In this document: in pieces, positions 1 to 9,056 of the stretch | Position numbering within the stretch: the first letter of the stretch is position 1 | How the letters are laid out: every line of letters starts with the position of its first letter | DNA from: an uncultured Sulfurimonas sp. | GTDB lineage: Bacteria > Campylobacterota > Campylobacteria > Campylobacterales > Sulfurimonadaceae | Assembly (NCBI GenBank): GCA_937914675.1 | Contig: CALDOC010000393.1 | Span: 1-27,460 of the forward strand | Direction of reading: 5' to 3' | DNA length: 27,460 nt | Made by a program: the position numbers and the translations under genes | Notes under the pieces: model-generated | Seen by the model: the letters and a program-made list of their open reading frames with translations, nothing else | What the model was told of the DNA's origin: nothing | The model's database searches: none

Positions 1-1046
1 TCAAACCTGAAAATATTTTCATTGATGACCTAAAAGAAGAATTTGTAAAAGATTATGTTTACCCAATGTTTCGCGCAAACACAATTTATGAAGGCGAATA
101 TCTTTTAGGAACTTCAATCGCTCGTCCACTAATCGCTAAGCGTCAATCTGAAATAGCGAAACTGACTGGTGCAGATGGAGTAAGCCATGGCGCGACTGGA
201 AAAGGAAACGATCAAGTGCGTTTTGAGATGGGTTATTTGAGCCAAGATTCAACTCTAACCATCATAGCTCCATGGAGAGAATGGGACTTAAACTCACGTG
301 AAAAACTTTTAGCTTATGCAGATACGCATGGTATAAAAATAGAAAAAAAAGGTAAAAAATCACCCTATTCCATGGATGCGAATCTACTTCACATCTCTTA
401 TGAAGGTGGAATTTTAGAAGACCCGTCCGCAGAGCCTGAAGAGGATATGTGGTTGTGGTCCAACTCTCCAGAGAACGCTCCTGATGAAGCCGAATATATA
501 ACGATTGATTACAAAAATGGCGACCCTATCGCTCTTAATGGAAAAGAATTAACTCCAGCGACTATGCTAAAAACGTTAAACGAAATTGGTGGGAAACACG
601 GTATCGGTCGCGTTGACATAGTTGAAAATCGTTTTGTGGGAATGAAGGCTCGTGGATGTTATGAAACTCCAGGTGGAACTATCATGTTAAAAGCTCACCG
701 AGCCATTGAGTCTATTACTCTAGATCGTGAAGCCGCGCACCTTAAAGATGAGATGATGCCTCGTTACGCAAAACTAATCTACAATGGTTTTTGGTTTTCG
801 CCGGAACGTGAAATGCTTCAAGCGGCGATTAATAAAACACAAGAGTTTGTAGAAGGAAACGTTCGTCTTAAACTTTACAAAGGAAACATAATGGTAGTTG
901 GTCGTAGTTCTGATTTATCACTTTTTAATCCTGAGTATTCAACTTTTGAAGAAGATGAAGTTTACAATCAAAAAGACGCGGAAGGTTTTATTAAACTAAA
1001 CGCCCTTCGTTTTATCATCGCTGGAAAAGCTAGAAACAAAAAATAA
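1..1046 (+). CDS. argG: Argininosuccinate synthase, 3' part (5' end outside window)
   Basis: ArgG joins citrulline and aspartate using ATP to make argininosuccinate, the next-to-last step of arginine synthesis, in the cytoplasm. The reading frame is open from base 3, so the start lies upstream; the ATG at 66 is internal. Visible are the family stretches FRANTIYEGEYLLGTSIARP, then GATGKGNDQVRFE, the WREWDL region and the MKARGCYETPGG segment typical of the citrulline/aspartate-binding core. The C-terminus is intact, with TAA at 1044-1046. About 347 codons are visible of a family length near 400. The next gene starts 25 bases later behind an AAGGA ribosome site, so the two may be co-transcribed. 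Confidence 0.97.
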   Translation, partial: KPENIFIDDLKEEFVKDYVYPMFRANTIYEGEYLLGTSIARPLIAKRQSEIAKLTGADGVSHGATGKGNDQVRFEMGYLSQDSTLTIIAPWREWDLNSREKLLAYADTHGIKIEKKGKKSPYSMDANLLHISYEGGILEDPSAEPEEDMWLWSNSPENAPDEAEYITIDYKNGDPIALNGKELTPATMLKTLNEIGGKHGIGRVDIVENRFVGMKARGCYETPGGTIMLKAHRAIESITLDREAAHLKDEMMPRYAKLIYNGFWFSPEREMLQAAINKTQEFVEGNVRLKLYKGNIMVVGRSSDLSLFNPEYSTFEEDEVYNQKDAEGFIKLNALRFIIAGKARNKK

Positions 1047-1071
1047 ATATAACTTAAATTAAAGGAACAAA

Positions 1072-1809
1072 ATGAGTATAATTAAAATCGACATGAATTC
1101 ACAAGAATTTATTGCGGAGATGGAAAAAACTATTAAATTTACGGATAAAGTAAATGCGCAGTTTGGCTGGGAGTATCACCCTCAAGAAGAAGTAAATGAA
1201 GGCGTGCAAATGGGACTTGCTCGCAACAAGATGATGTATAGCAAACGTTTTTGCCCTTGTTTTATGGTTGAAGAAGTTGATGGAAAACCAAAAAGCGTCG
1301 ACGATAGAATTTGTCCTTGTAAGCCCGCTATTGAAAAAGAGATACCAGAAGAAGGCGTATGTCATTGTGGAATTTTTTGTACTCCAGAATTCGCCGCAAA
1401 CAAACGCATAGAGCTAGGAATGGAAGAAGCGGTTCATACTCACTCTCGTGGATTAACGAAAGAAGAGTGTGAAATGCTTGTAAATCAAAAAGAAATTGAC
1501 CCTGATGAGCTTATATCTCTTTTAGAAGCAAGAGAACTTGGCATGGTAAAATTCAAACTTGTTGACGTGCGCGAGCATATGGAGTGGCAAATGGGTCACA
1601 TCAAAGGCGCTGACGCCTTAGTGCCTACAAGTAGTTTCTACCAAACTTTAGAAGAAGCAAAACTTAAAAAAGATGAAAACATAATTGTCTACTGTCATGT
1701 TGGAAGTAGAAGCGCGCACGTCGCAAGAATCCTTCCAAGCATGGGGTATACAAAAATAGGAAACTTAACTCACGGTATTGTTTCTTATGGCGGAGAAAAA
1801 GAAAGATAA
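1072..1809 (+). CDS. Ferredoxin:thioredoxin reductase-like domain fused to rhodanese domain
   Basis: A 245-aa two-domain protein. The N-terminal half (about 10-110) has the cysteine pattern of the catalytic subunit of ferredoxin:thioredoxin reductase: C61-P-C63, C81-P-C83, C97-H-C99, plus C103. In that family these cysteines hold a 4Fe-4S cluster beside a redox-active disulfide. The C-terminal half (about 145-245) is a rhodanese domain with DVRE near its start and the active loop Y-C208-HVGSRS. By inference it links thiol/disulfide electron transfer to persulfide handling, which suits a sulfur-oxidising lifestyle; the true substrate is unknown. The start has an AAAGGAAC ribosome site. The spacing between Cys pairs (17 and 13) is a little longer than in the plant/cyanobacterial enzyme. 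A hairpin follows the stop. Confidence 0.8.
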   Translation: MSIIKIDMNSQEFIAEMEKTIKFTDKVNAQFGWEYHPQEEVNEGVQMGLARNKMMYSKRFCPCFMVEEVDGKPKSVDDRICPCKPAIEKEIPEEGVCHCGIFCTPEFAANKRIELGMEEAVHTHSRGLTKEECEMLVNQKEIDPDELISLLEARELGMVKFKLVDVREHMEWQMGHIKGADALVPTSSFYQTLEEAKLKKDENIIVYCHVGSRSAHVARILPSMGYTKIGNLTHGIVSYGGEKER

Positions 1810-1826
1810 AACCTCCTTATATATTT

Positions 1827-1856
1827 TATAAACTTCGAACTCATTCGAAGTTTATA
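1827..1856. terminator. 13-bp perfect hairpin between rhodanese gene and rplI
   Basis: The arms 1827-1839 and 1844-1856 are fully complementary with a four-base loop (CTCA), and the hairpin starts 18 bases after the stop at 1809. AT-rich sequence follows but without a clean T run, so it is a probable, not certain, transcription terminator. It separates the argG pair from rplI. Confidence 0.6.
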
Positions 1857-1892
1857 TTTCTACAAAAGTCTAATAAAAATCAGGATTAACCC

Positions 1893-2339
1893 ATGAAAGT
1901 ATTATTAATTAAAGACGTGAAAAGTTTAGGTAAAAAAGGTGAAGTTAAAGAAGTTAAAGATGGCTATGGAAAAAACTTTTTAATTGGAAAAGGCTTTGCT
2001 AGACAGGCTACTTCAGAAATTTTAGCGCAACACGCTCAAGACGAAGTCATTGTTGCCCAGAATCTTGAAAAAGAAGTGAATTTACTAAAAGAAATAGCTA
2101 AAAAACTTGATAAATGTGAAATTAAAATCACTAAAAAACTTGGACAAAACGGGCATCTCTTTGGTTCCGTTACAAAAGACGAAGTTGCAACAGCCTTAAA
2201 AGAACAACACAATATTGAGATTGATAAGAAACATATAAATGAAAGATCTGCGATCAAAACGATTGGAGAGCATGAACTCGACTTTAAACTAGGACATGGT
2301 CTTCATGGAATTCTTCATGTAGACGTTCAAGGAGAATAA
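1893..2339 (+). CDS. rplI: 50S ribosomal protein L9
   Basis: L9 binds 23S rRNA at the base of the L1 stalk of the large ribosomal subunit. The 148-aa product has the family length and the N-terminal signature MKVLLIKDVKSLGKKGEVKEV followed by DGYGKNFLI, the rRNA-binding N domain. A charged helix (about 45-75) leads to the C-terminal domain with the HLFGSVT motif. An AGGA site lies ahead of the ATG. The stop is only two bases before hslV, so rplI, hslV and hslU form a tight set. Confidence 0.97.
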   Translation: MKVLLIKDVKSLGKKGEVKEVKDGYGKNFLIGKGFARQATSEILAQHAQDEVIVAQNLEKEVNLLKEIAKKLDKCEIKITKKLGQNGHLFGSVTKDEVATALKEQHNIEIDKKHINERSAIKTIGEHELDFKLGHGLHGILHVDVQGE

Positions 2340-2341
2340 AT

Positions 2342-2884
2342 TTGTTTGACGCTACGACAATATTGGCATACAAAGGCAAAAATAAAGCGGTTATCGGTGG
2401 CGACGGTCAAGTGACTTTTGGGGATAGCGTCCTAAAAGCGAACGCGACGAAGATTCGTACGCTGCATCATGGAAAAATTTTAGCTGGTTTTGCGGGAAGC
2501 ACGGCTGACGCTTTTAATCTTTTTGATATGTTTGAAGAGTTTCTTGAGCAAAAAAAAGGCGACCTTTTAAAATCTGTTGTTGAATTTTCCAAAGCTTGGA
2601 GAAAAGACAAAGTTCTTCGTCGTTTGGAAGCCATGATGATAGTTTTGAACAATGATCACATTTTCATCCTTACAGGCAATGGCGACGTTGTAGAGCCAGA
2701 AGATGGAGAGATAGCGTCTATTGGAAGTGGTGGCAATTACGCAATTTCCGCTGCGCGCGCTTTGAAAAAACATGCTTCTCTCGATGAAGAAGAGTTGGTA
2801 AAAGAGAGTCTTCACATAGCCGCCGACCTTTGCATATACACAAATCACAATATCAAAACTCTTATCTTAGAGGAAAACAAATAA
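2342..2884 (+). CDS. hslV: ATP-dependent protease HslV, peptidase subunit (TTG start)
   Basis: HslV is the proteasome-like threonine peptidase that forms a double hexamer capped by the HslU unfoldase. The catalytic N-terminal threonine is in the TTIL stretch (first Thr at codon 5, exposed after removal of four residues), followed by the GGDGQVTFGD motif and AGFAGSTADAF. The length (180 aa) is usual. The start is read as TTG at 2342 because an AAGGAG site (2329-2334) sits seven bases upstream and no other start lies before the catalytic Thr. The stop overlaps the hslU start by one base (TAATG), suggesting coupled translation of the partners. Confidence 0.95.
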   Translation: MFDATTILAYKGKNKAVIGGDGQVTFGDSVLKANATKIRTLHHGKILAGFAGSTADAFNLFDMFEEFLEQKKGDLLKSVVEFSKAWRKDKVLRRLEAMMIVLNNDHIFILTGNGDVVEPEDGEIASIGSGGNYAISAARALKKHASLDEEELVKESLHIAADLCIYTNHNIKTLILEENK

Positions 2885-4212
2885 TGAACTTAACGCCTAA
2901 AGAGATCGTAGAATATTTAGACAAATACGTAATTAGCCAAAAAAACGCAAAAAAAACAATTGCTTTAGCTCTTCGCACAAGATACAGAAGAATGCAATTG
3001 GATGAAACCATGCGAGCTGAAATAATGCCTAAAAACATTTTAATGATTGGCTCAACCGGCGTTGGAAAAACAGAAATTTCTCGCCGTTTGGCAAAAATGA
3101 TGAAAGTGCCTTTTATAAAAGTTGAAGCGTCAAAATACACCGAAGTGGGTTTCGTGGGTCGTGACGTTGAATCCATGATTCGTGACTTGGTTGTTAACTC
3201 GATCAGCATAGTTAAAACAGAACAAGAAGAACTAAACCTTAGTAAAATCGACAATTACGTTTTAAATAAAATTGTCGAAAAGCTACTCCCTCCCCTTCCC
3301 AACGCGGCTAGCGAGTCAAAAAAAGACGACTACCAAAGACTTCTTGAAGCCATGGAAAAAAGAGTTGAATCGGGTGAAATGGATGAAAGAATCATCGAAC
3401 TTGAATTTGATAAAATTCATGTAGAATTTAATGATACGAATCTTCCTCCCGAGATGGCAAAAGTGCAAGAGAGTTTTTCTAAAGTTTTTGCGCAAATCAA
3501 CAAAGAAGACAACAAAAAAGAAGTAAGAGTAAAAGACGCAAAAATTTTACTTCGACAAGAAGCAAGCGTAAAACTACTTGACATAAATAGCATTAACGCC
3601 GAAGCGTTAAGACGAGCGGAAAATGGTGGAATTATTTTTCTTGATGAAATAGACAAAATAGCTCTGAGTGAAAAATCTCAAGGTAGAAACGACCCTTCCA
3701 AAGAGGGAGTGCAACGCGACTTACTTCCCATAGTCGAAGGAAGCAGCGTTTCAACAAAATATGGAACAATTAATACCGACCATATTCTTTTTATTGCGGC
3801 AGGCGCGTTTCATGTCAGTAAACCGAGCGATTTAATACCTGAACTCCAAGGTAGATTTCCACTAAGAGTTGAACTTGAATCATTAACGGAAGAAACGCTT
3901 TATCAAATTCTTACGCAAACGCAAAACTCTCTACTAAAACAATACACGGCTCTTTTGGGCGTTGAGGGAGTAACTCTTCGTTTTGAAGACGAAGCGATAC
4001 GGGCGATTGCAAAATTGTCTCACCGAGCGAATGAACTTACAGAAGACATAGGGGCTAGACGTCTTCATACGGTCTTGGAAAAAGTCCTAGAAGAGATAAG
4101 TTACGACGCTGATGAGCATAACGGGGAAGAAGTAGTTATAACCGCAAAATTAGTACATGAGAAACTGGATGAAATTGTTGAAGACAACGATTTGTCTCGA
4201 TATATTTTATAA
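2884..4212 (+). CDS. hslU: ATP-dependent protease ATPase subunit HslU
   Basis: HslU is the AAA+ unfoldase that feeds substrates into HslV. I start it at ATG 2884 (442 aa, like the E. coli protein of about 443), not at an upstream in-frame ATG at 2830, because MNLTPKEIVEYLDKYVISQ is the conserved N-terminus and a GAGGA site precedes it. The Walker A loop GSTGVGKT follows about 50 residues in, a variable charged I-domain fills roughly 110-220, Walker B reads IIFLDEID, and sensor and C-terminal AAA regions (GRFPLRVEL, EDIGARRLHTVLE) are present. The C-terminus ends DLSRYIL, the tail that docks into HslV. Confidence 0.97.
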   Translation: MNLTPKEIVEYLDKYVISQKNAKKTIALALRTRYRRMQLDETMRAEIMPKNILMIGSTGVGKTEISRRLAKMMKVPFIKVEASKYTEVGFVGRDVESMIRDLVVNSISIVKTEQEELNLSKIDNYVLNKIVEKLLPPLPNAASESKKDDYQRLLEAMEKRVESGEMDERIIELEFDKIHVEFNDTNLPPEMAKVQESFSKVFAQINKEDNKKEVRVKDAKILLRQEASVKLLDINSINAEALRRAENGGIIFLDEIDKIALSEKSQGRNDPSKEGVQRDLLPIVEGSSVSTKYGTINTDHILFIAAGAFHVSKPSDLIPELQGRFPLRVELESLTEETLYQILTQTQNSLLKQYTALLGVEGVTLRFEDEAIRAIAKLSHRANELTEDIGARRLHTVLEKVLEEISYDADEHNGEEVVITAKLVHEKLDEIVEDNDLSRYIL

Positions 4213-4270
4213 TTTACAGTACTCAATCAAACACAAAACAATTGCTCTCCTTACAAAAGCTTCCAAGTAG

Positions 4271-4305
4271 TGGCATATAGGCATAGAAATTGCTTATAAT
4301 GCCTA
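4271..4305 (+). promoter_or_regulatory. Probable promoter with overlapping inverted repeat upstream of era
   Basis: A perfect TATAAT (4295-4300) lies 65 bases before the era start in the 152-base gap after hslU; the -35 region (TGGCAT at 4271-4276, 18-base spacer) is weak. An inverted repeat, TAGGCAT (4278-4284) and ATGCCTA (4299-4305), straddles the -10 box and could bind a regulator. No other good promoter is visible before the following same-strand genes, so this may drive the long downstream run. Assignment is by motif only. Confidence 0.45.
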
Positions 4306-4364
4306 AAATAAACAAATTGAGGTTTTTCCTTCTATCTCATGAATAAATTTAAAGGTGATAAAAT

Positions 4365-5249
4365 ATGAGTAAAGCTGGTTTCGTTTCTTTAATAGGTCGT
4401 CCAAACGCGGGAAAAAGTACGTTAATGAATTCACTTTTAGGTGAAAAAATTGCTATGGTTAGCCAAAAAGCAAACGCTACAAGAAAACGCTCCAATGCGA
4501 TAGTCATGCGTGAGGATACTCAAATCATATTTATAGACACTCCCGGACTTCATGAAAAGGAAAAGATACTCAACAAATTTATGATGGATGAAGCGCTAAA
4601 GGCCATGGGTGACTGTGATTTAATTGTTTATCTCGCTCCAGTAACCGACGGTCTTGAACATTATGAAAAATTTTTAAAACTTAACGTTAAAAAAATAAAA
4701 CACATCATAGTTTTGAGCAAAATAGATCAAGTTTCTCAGGATAAATTATTTAAACGCATTGCGTCTTACAATCAATTTTCAGACTATTTTGAAGCGCTCA
4801 TTCCCGTCGCAATTCCCAAAAAAGTAGGTCATGAAGATTTACTCAACACAATTGCAAAAAATTTACCAGATTCACCATACTTGTTTGACCCGGAAGATTT
4901 GACTAGTGAGCTCGTTCGTGACATTTACGCAGGATTCATTCGTGAGGGAATTTTTGAAAACGTAAGTGACGAAGTCCCTTACGAGTCTGACGTCATCATA
5001 GACAGCATTAAAGAAACAAAGGGTTTAGACACCATTTATGCTACCATCATCATAGAAAAAGAGTCTCAAAAAGGGATACTCATTGGTAAAAGTGGAGAAA
5101 CCATCAAACGCATAGGCAAGGCGGCGCGTGAGAAGATAGAAAGACTAAGTACAAAAAAAGCATATTTAAATCTACAGGTTTCGGTGAAAAAAGGCTGGAC
5201 GAAGGATGTAAACTTTTTAAAAGAGATAGGCTACGACCATGCAAAATAA
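4365..5249 (+). CDS. era: GTPase Era
   Basis: Era is an essential GTPase that binds the 3' end of 16S rRNA and helps mature the small ribosomal subunit. The 294-aa product has G1 GRPNAGKST (about residue 11), the switch region with TRKRSNAIV, G3 DTPG, G4 SKID, and a C-terminal KH domain (about 200-294) with the ESQKGILIGKSGETIKRIG loop that contacts RNA. The start has an AAGGTGA site. Its last 11 bases overlap the next gene, so translation of the cell-shape genes is probably coupled to era, an unusual partner. Confidence 0.96.
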   Translation: MSKAGFVSLIGRPNAGKSTLMNSLLGEKIAMVSQKANATRKRSNAIVMREDTQIIFIDTPGLHEKEKILNKFMMDEALKAMGDCDLIVYLAPVTDGLEHYEKFLKLNVKKIKHIIVLSKIDQVSQDKLFKRIASYNQFSDYFEALIPVAIPKKVGHEDLLNTIAKNLPDSPYLFDPEDLTSELVRDIYAGFIREGIFENVSDEVPYESDVIIDSIKETKGLDTIYATIIIEKESQKGILIGKSGETIKRIGKAAREKIERLSTKKAYLNLQVSVKKGWTKDVNFLKEIGYDHAK

Positions 5250-6210
5250 ACTGTACGTCGCTTTGTCTCTATTTTTTTTTAGTTCCTGCCTATACTCGAA
5301 CGACTTGCTGACCGATTACAGGTTAAACGGCATCAAAGATATTGAAAAACACATGGACGAGGAGTTGGCGAAAACGGAATATTGGGACTCTTATTTAAAA
5401 AACACGGACAACACCTTTGGGTATATTGAATCTTACTCAAACGTATTGACTTGCGATAAAACCAAATCCACACTCTGCTTGTACGTTAAAAACGAAAAGA
5501 AGACATATAAATTAAAAAAAGAGTATGCAGCTTATACTGGCAAAAATAAGGGCGATAAGGTCAAAGAAGGAGATTTAAGCACTCCAATTGGAATATACAA
5601 TATAACCAGTAAAATAGCAAAATTAGATCCATTTTATGGTCCCGTCGCCTTTGTCACTTCATATCCAAATAGTTATGACAAATACAAAGGTAGGGATGGG
5701 CATGGAATATGGATACATGGACTACCAACAGAGACAAAAAGAGATGATTTTACTAAAGGCTGCATTGCAATCAATAACGACAACATTGAGTGTTTAAATA
5801 AAAATCTTGACATAAATCAAACATTACTAATTATCAATGACGCAGAAATTTCAAAAAATATTTCCAAAACGACACTTTCTACAATACTAGCGCAACTCTA
5901 CGCTTGGAGACATGCATGGCTGTACAATGACGTAGATACTTATTTAAATTTCTATTCAACTGATTTCATTAGATTTGACGGGATGTCATATCAAAACTTT
6001 ATTAATTATAAGCATAGAATATTTCAAAAATCTGAAAATAAAACAATAATATTTAGCGACATAAACGTACTTCCATACCCAAATGATTCCGATATATATA
6101 AAATTTCATTTAAAGAATACTATAAATCCAATAGTTTTGAGTTTACAGGCGATAAAGTTCTGATGATAAAACTAATCGAAAATACTATTAAAATAATAAC
6201 AGAGAAATAA
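5239..6210 (+). CDS. L,D-transpeptidase-fold peptidase, Csd6/Pgp2-like cell-shape protein
   Basis: A 323-aa exported protein of the YkuD/L,D-transpeptidase family. It has an N-terminal signal segment (about 1-20, hydrophobic with LFFFSS), then the catalytic stretch HGIWIHG with H160 and T-K-G-C175, the family His and Cys nucleophile. The C-terminal part (about 205-323) resembles the NTF2-like domain of H. pylori Csd6 and C. jejuni Pgp2, which are L,D-carboxypeptidases that trim tetrapeptide stems and set helical shape. The assignment to that subgroup rests on domain order, nearly identical catalytic positions and the Csd4-like neighbour directly downstream. It overlaps era by 11 bases and abuts the next gene with no gap. 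A general L,D-transpeptidase is the alternative. Confidence 0.85.
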   Translation: MQNKLYVALSLFFFSSCLYSNDLLTDYRLNGIKDIEKHMDEELAKTEYWDSYLKNTDNTFGYIESYSNVLTCDKTKSTLCLYVKNEKKTYKLKKEYAAYTGKNKGDKVKEGDLSTPIGIYNITSKIAKLDPFYGPVAFVTSYPNSYDKYKGRDGHGIWIHGLPTETKRDDFTKGCIAINNDNIECLNKNLDINQTLLIINDAEISKNISKTTLSTILAQLYAWRHAWLYNDVDTYLNFYSTDFIRFDGMSYQNFINYKHRIFQKSENKTIIFSDINVLPYPNDSDIYKISFKEYYKSNSFEFTGDKVLMIKLIENTIKIITEK

Positions 6211-7509
6211 ATGGAATTTAAAATAATTTTATATTTTATACTATTTGCTATTTTTAGCGTTAACGTGGAGGCAAACTTTCAACTAATTAAAAAAGAAAAT
6301 AAAGATTCCAATACGACTTTGCTTGTTATAGGTGGCGTTCATGGCAATGAGCCCGGAGGATATTTTTCCGCTGCAATATTAGCGACGCGTTATAAAATAA
6401 TTTCTAAGAACCTATGGATAGTTCCCAACTTGAACAAAGAAAGTATTCTCAATAACGAAAGAGGCGTGAATGGGGACATGAATAGAAAATTCTCAGCAAT
6501 CAACAGTCAAGATAAAGACAAAAAAATTGTTGATGAAATAAAGGATATCATTGTATCCAAAAATGTTTCTTTAGTGTTAAACCTACATGATGGGCATGGC
6601 TTTTATCGTAAAAAAAATCAAGGAAGCATCTTTAATCCTACCGCTTGGGGGCAAACTTGCGTAATTGATCAATGCGATTTAAAAGAAGACCAAAAATTTG
6701 GAAACCTAAACAATATTGCGTTAACCGTTAAAGAGAACGTCAATAAGAAACTGATAGAAAAACATCATAGTTTTAACGTTAAAAATACAAATACAAAATA
6801 TATTGATGAACAGATGCAACTATCTTTAACTTATTTTGCCGTTACGAACAACAAACCGGCCTTTGCGATAGAAACTAGTAAAAATTTATCATCATTATCT
6901 CAAAAAGTTTTTTATCAATTACTTGCCATTGAAGAGTTTATGAAAATTATGAATATCTCATTTACAAAAGATTTTCAACTTGATGAAAATAATATCAGTG
7001 AAATAATTAAAGATTATGGAACTTTAACAATTAACGACAATATAAGTCTCGATTTCAATGATATAAAAAAATCTTTAAGCTATATTCCGATAAAATCTAA
7101 AGATAATATATTCAAGTTTTCTCACCCATTGGGAGACCTAAAAAAAGTTGGTGGGAACTATATTTTATATGTCGGTGGTAAACAGTTAACAATTTTGAAA
7201 CCGCAATGTTTTGAATTATCAAATGAGTGTCCAAGTAAGTTTGATGCGATTGTGGATGGGAATAGCGTTTCTATAGATGCAGCTTCAGCTTTTTTTGTAA
7301 ATTCCGATTTCAAAATAATTGAGAATGAAGACTTTCGCGTAAACGTTATTGGTTATCAAAAGAAAGGTTACTATAATGAGAGTAATCTTACTATAAAACT
7401 TAAAGATTTCAATAGAAATTTTTCTGTTGATAATTCTAATAAAGTTTATAGAATTGAATTTTACAAAGATAATAAATTTTGTTCCATATCAATGGTTCAC
7501 TTTAAATAG
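6211..7509 (+). CDS. M14-family carboxypeptidase, Csd4/Pgp1-like cell-shape protein
   Basis: A 432-aa exported zinc peptidase (signal segment 1-21, ending VEA). Zinc ligands fit H44-x-x-E47 in GGVHGNEPGG and H126 in LNLHDGHG; E221 in AIETSK is the likely catalytic glutamate, and NRKF near 91-94 supplies substrate-binding Arg. These positions run about two residues behind those of H. pylori Csd4, where the first ligand is an unusual Gln; here it is the ordinary His. Csd4/Pgp1 cleave the tripeptide stem to dipeptide, after Csd6/Pgp2 has made tripeptides. The remaining 230 residues would be the two accessory domains of Csd4. Beginning immediately at the upstream stop, it forms a two-gene shape module. 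Confidence 0.85.
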   Translation: MEFKIILYFILFAIFSVNVEANFQLIKKENKDSNTTLLVIGGVHGNEPGGYFSAAILATRYKIISKNLWIVPNLNKESILNNERGVNGDMNRKFSAINSQDKDKKIVDEIKDIIVSKNVSLVLNLHDGHGFYRKKNQGSIFNPTAWGQTCVIDQCDLKEDQKFGNLNNIALTVKENVNKKLIEKHHSFNVKNTNTKYIDEQMQLSLTYFAVTNNKPAFAIETSKNLSSLSQKVFYQLLAIEEFMKIMNISFTKDFQLDENNISEIIKDYGTLTINDNISLDFNDIKKSLSYIPIKSKDNIFKFSHPLGDLKKVGGNYILYVGGKQLTILKPQCFELSNECPSKFDAIVDGNSVSIDAASAFFVNSDFKIIENEDFRVNVIGYQKKGYYNESNLTIKLKDFNRNFSVDNSNKVYRIEFYKDNKFCSISMVHFK

Positions 7510-7520
7510 GATTGTAGGGA

Positions 7521-9056
7521 ATGAGTACAAAAAAACAAAGCTCTTTTGCAAGCGTTATTTCGTTAAACCCGTATAATAACAGATATTTTAGTGGAGTTTC
7601 TAGTTTTATCAGTGAAAATAAAACGCCAGAATTTTCTAAAGATCAATTTGCCATTTCATATCTTAATACAGATGGCTTTATTACTTCTCAAATAGCGATT
7701 AGTAAAAATATTCCAGATGAAGATATATTTGACGCTATCAATAATAAAATTTACGATGATTTAGGACTTGATCAAGCGATAGAATACAGTCTTCAATACA
7801 TAGAATCGTTCAATAACCTTGATGAAGCTAATAGATATTTTCATGTGTTTATTGTAGATCCATTAAATTTAACTCAAACATATGCGCAAGCGGTACAAAA
7901 AATAAAATATATTGATGTCATCATACCGGTGCCTTTACTTATAAAATCTCTCTATTCAAAAGAGATAATTGAGAGTAACGGAGTACATTGTTTTATATAT
8001 TTTCAAGAAAATGACGCCTTTGTAACTATATACTCAGAAAAAGAATTTGTATATACAAAATCCATCAAATACTCATTTATTGAAATGCATGAAAGATTTT
8101 GTGAAATCTATGGAGAGAGAATCGAGTATGAGGAATTTATCAATTTCTTTGCAAAGCATAGTTTAAAAACAACAAAAAGTAATTACAAAGCGTTTTTAAT
8201 AAAAATTTACAAAGAGTTATTTGCAAATATAAACGATATATTAACATATGCAAAAAGAGCTTTTGAAATAGATAAATTTGAACAAATTTATATAGGTTCG
8301 CAAATTGAAACAATAACTAAACTAGACGAAATGCTCGAAGTTGAGTTACATATAAAAACAACTGAATTCGACTTCAAATATGGGTTTGAAAATCAAGACG
8401 TATTTATTGATCAACTACAATATTTAATGCACATTTACACCGCATTGCCGTTAGAGGAAAAATATCAATGCAATTTTACAACTTATCACAGACCAGCAAA
8501 GTTTATACAAAGAGATAGTGGAAAGTTAATTTTAGTAGCCTTAGCGTCATTTATTTTAGCGTTCACTTACCCAGTGACATATTGGGCTCTCACATATGCG
8601 CAAGAACTGCAATATGACTTACTCCAAAAAGAGTTTTTTGATTTGCATATCAAAAAAACGACGAGAGAAGCAACCATTAAAAATAGAGAAGCGGATAAAG
8701 TGAGATCTTTGGCCTTATTGGCGCAGGAGAAAAGTGAGTTTTTTGATAAAAAAAACACTCTTACAAAAATCCATAACGTAAAAGTAAACTATCCGATGAA
8801 AGCAAAACTTTTAGCGACGTTAACAAAAGATTTGAACAAATATGGAGTGCTCTTAGAATCCGTATCTTATTCTCAAAAAGCTGATTCAAAACATTTTTCA
8901 TTCTCTTTGGTGTCAACTCAAGATGAAAAAATCACTCAGCTAATCGAGTACTTAACAATAACTCATGAAAATAAATTTCGATTTTCGCTTGAACAAATAC
9001 TCTATAATGAAGATAGTAAAAATTATTTCAGTGAATTAAAGGTGGAAATATTATGA
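7521..9056 (+). CDS. PilM/PilN-like (MshI-like) biogenesis protein
   Basis: A 511-aa protein with an acidic cytoplasmic-type N-terminal part (about 1-320), a single membrane segment (about 335-357) and a periplasmic coiled-coil plus small folded domain (about 365-511). That is the shape of a PilM actin-like domain joined to a PilN-like inner-membrane protein, as in MshI-type proteins of MSHA pilus loci. I see no clear actin phosphate loop, so the PilM identity rests on layout and gene order. A TAGGGA site precedes the ATG; the stop overlaps the next gene by four bases (ATGA). With the next two genes it would form the inner-membrane alignment complex linking the motor to the secretin. Confidence 0.6.
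   Translation: MSTKKQSSFASVISLNPYNNRYFSGVSSFISENKTPEFSKDQFAISYLNTDGFITSQIAISKNIPDEDIFDAINNKIYDDLGLDQAIEYSLQYIESFNNLDEANRYFHVFIVDPLNLTQTYAQAVQKIKYIDVIIPVPLLIKSLYSKEIIESNGVHCFIYFQENDAFVTIYSEKEFVYTKSIKYSFIEMHERFCEIYGERIEYEEFINFFAKHSLKTTKSNYKAFLIKIYKELFANINDILTYAKRAFEIDKFEQIYIGSQIETITKLDEMLEVELHIKTTEFDFKYGFENQDVFIDQLQYLMHIYTALPLEEKYQCNFTTYHRPAKFIQRDSGKLILVALASFILAFTYPVTYWALTYAQELQYDLLQKEFFDLHIKKTTREATIKNREADKVRSLALLAQEKSEFFDKKNTLTKIHNVKVNYPMKAKLLATLTKDLNKYGVLLESVSYSQKADSKHFSFSLVSTQDEKITQLIEYLTITHENKFRFSLEQILYNEDSKNYFSELKVEIL

Noticed and set aside
2830..2883. Upstream ATG extension of HslU
   Set aside because: The first 18 codons are the shifted frame of hslV; the family N-terminus begins at ATG 2884.
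4339..4368. Nine-codon ORF overlapping the era start (ATG AAT AAA ... TGA)
   Set aside because: It has no ribosome site of its own, and a chance short frame in AT-rich DNA explains it; too short to judge.
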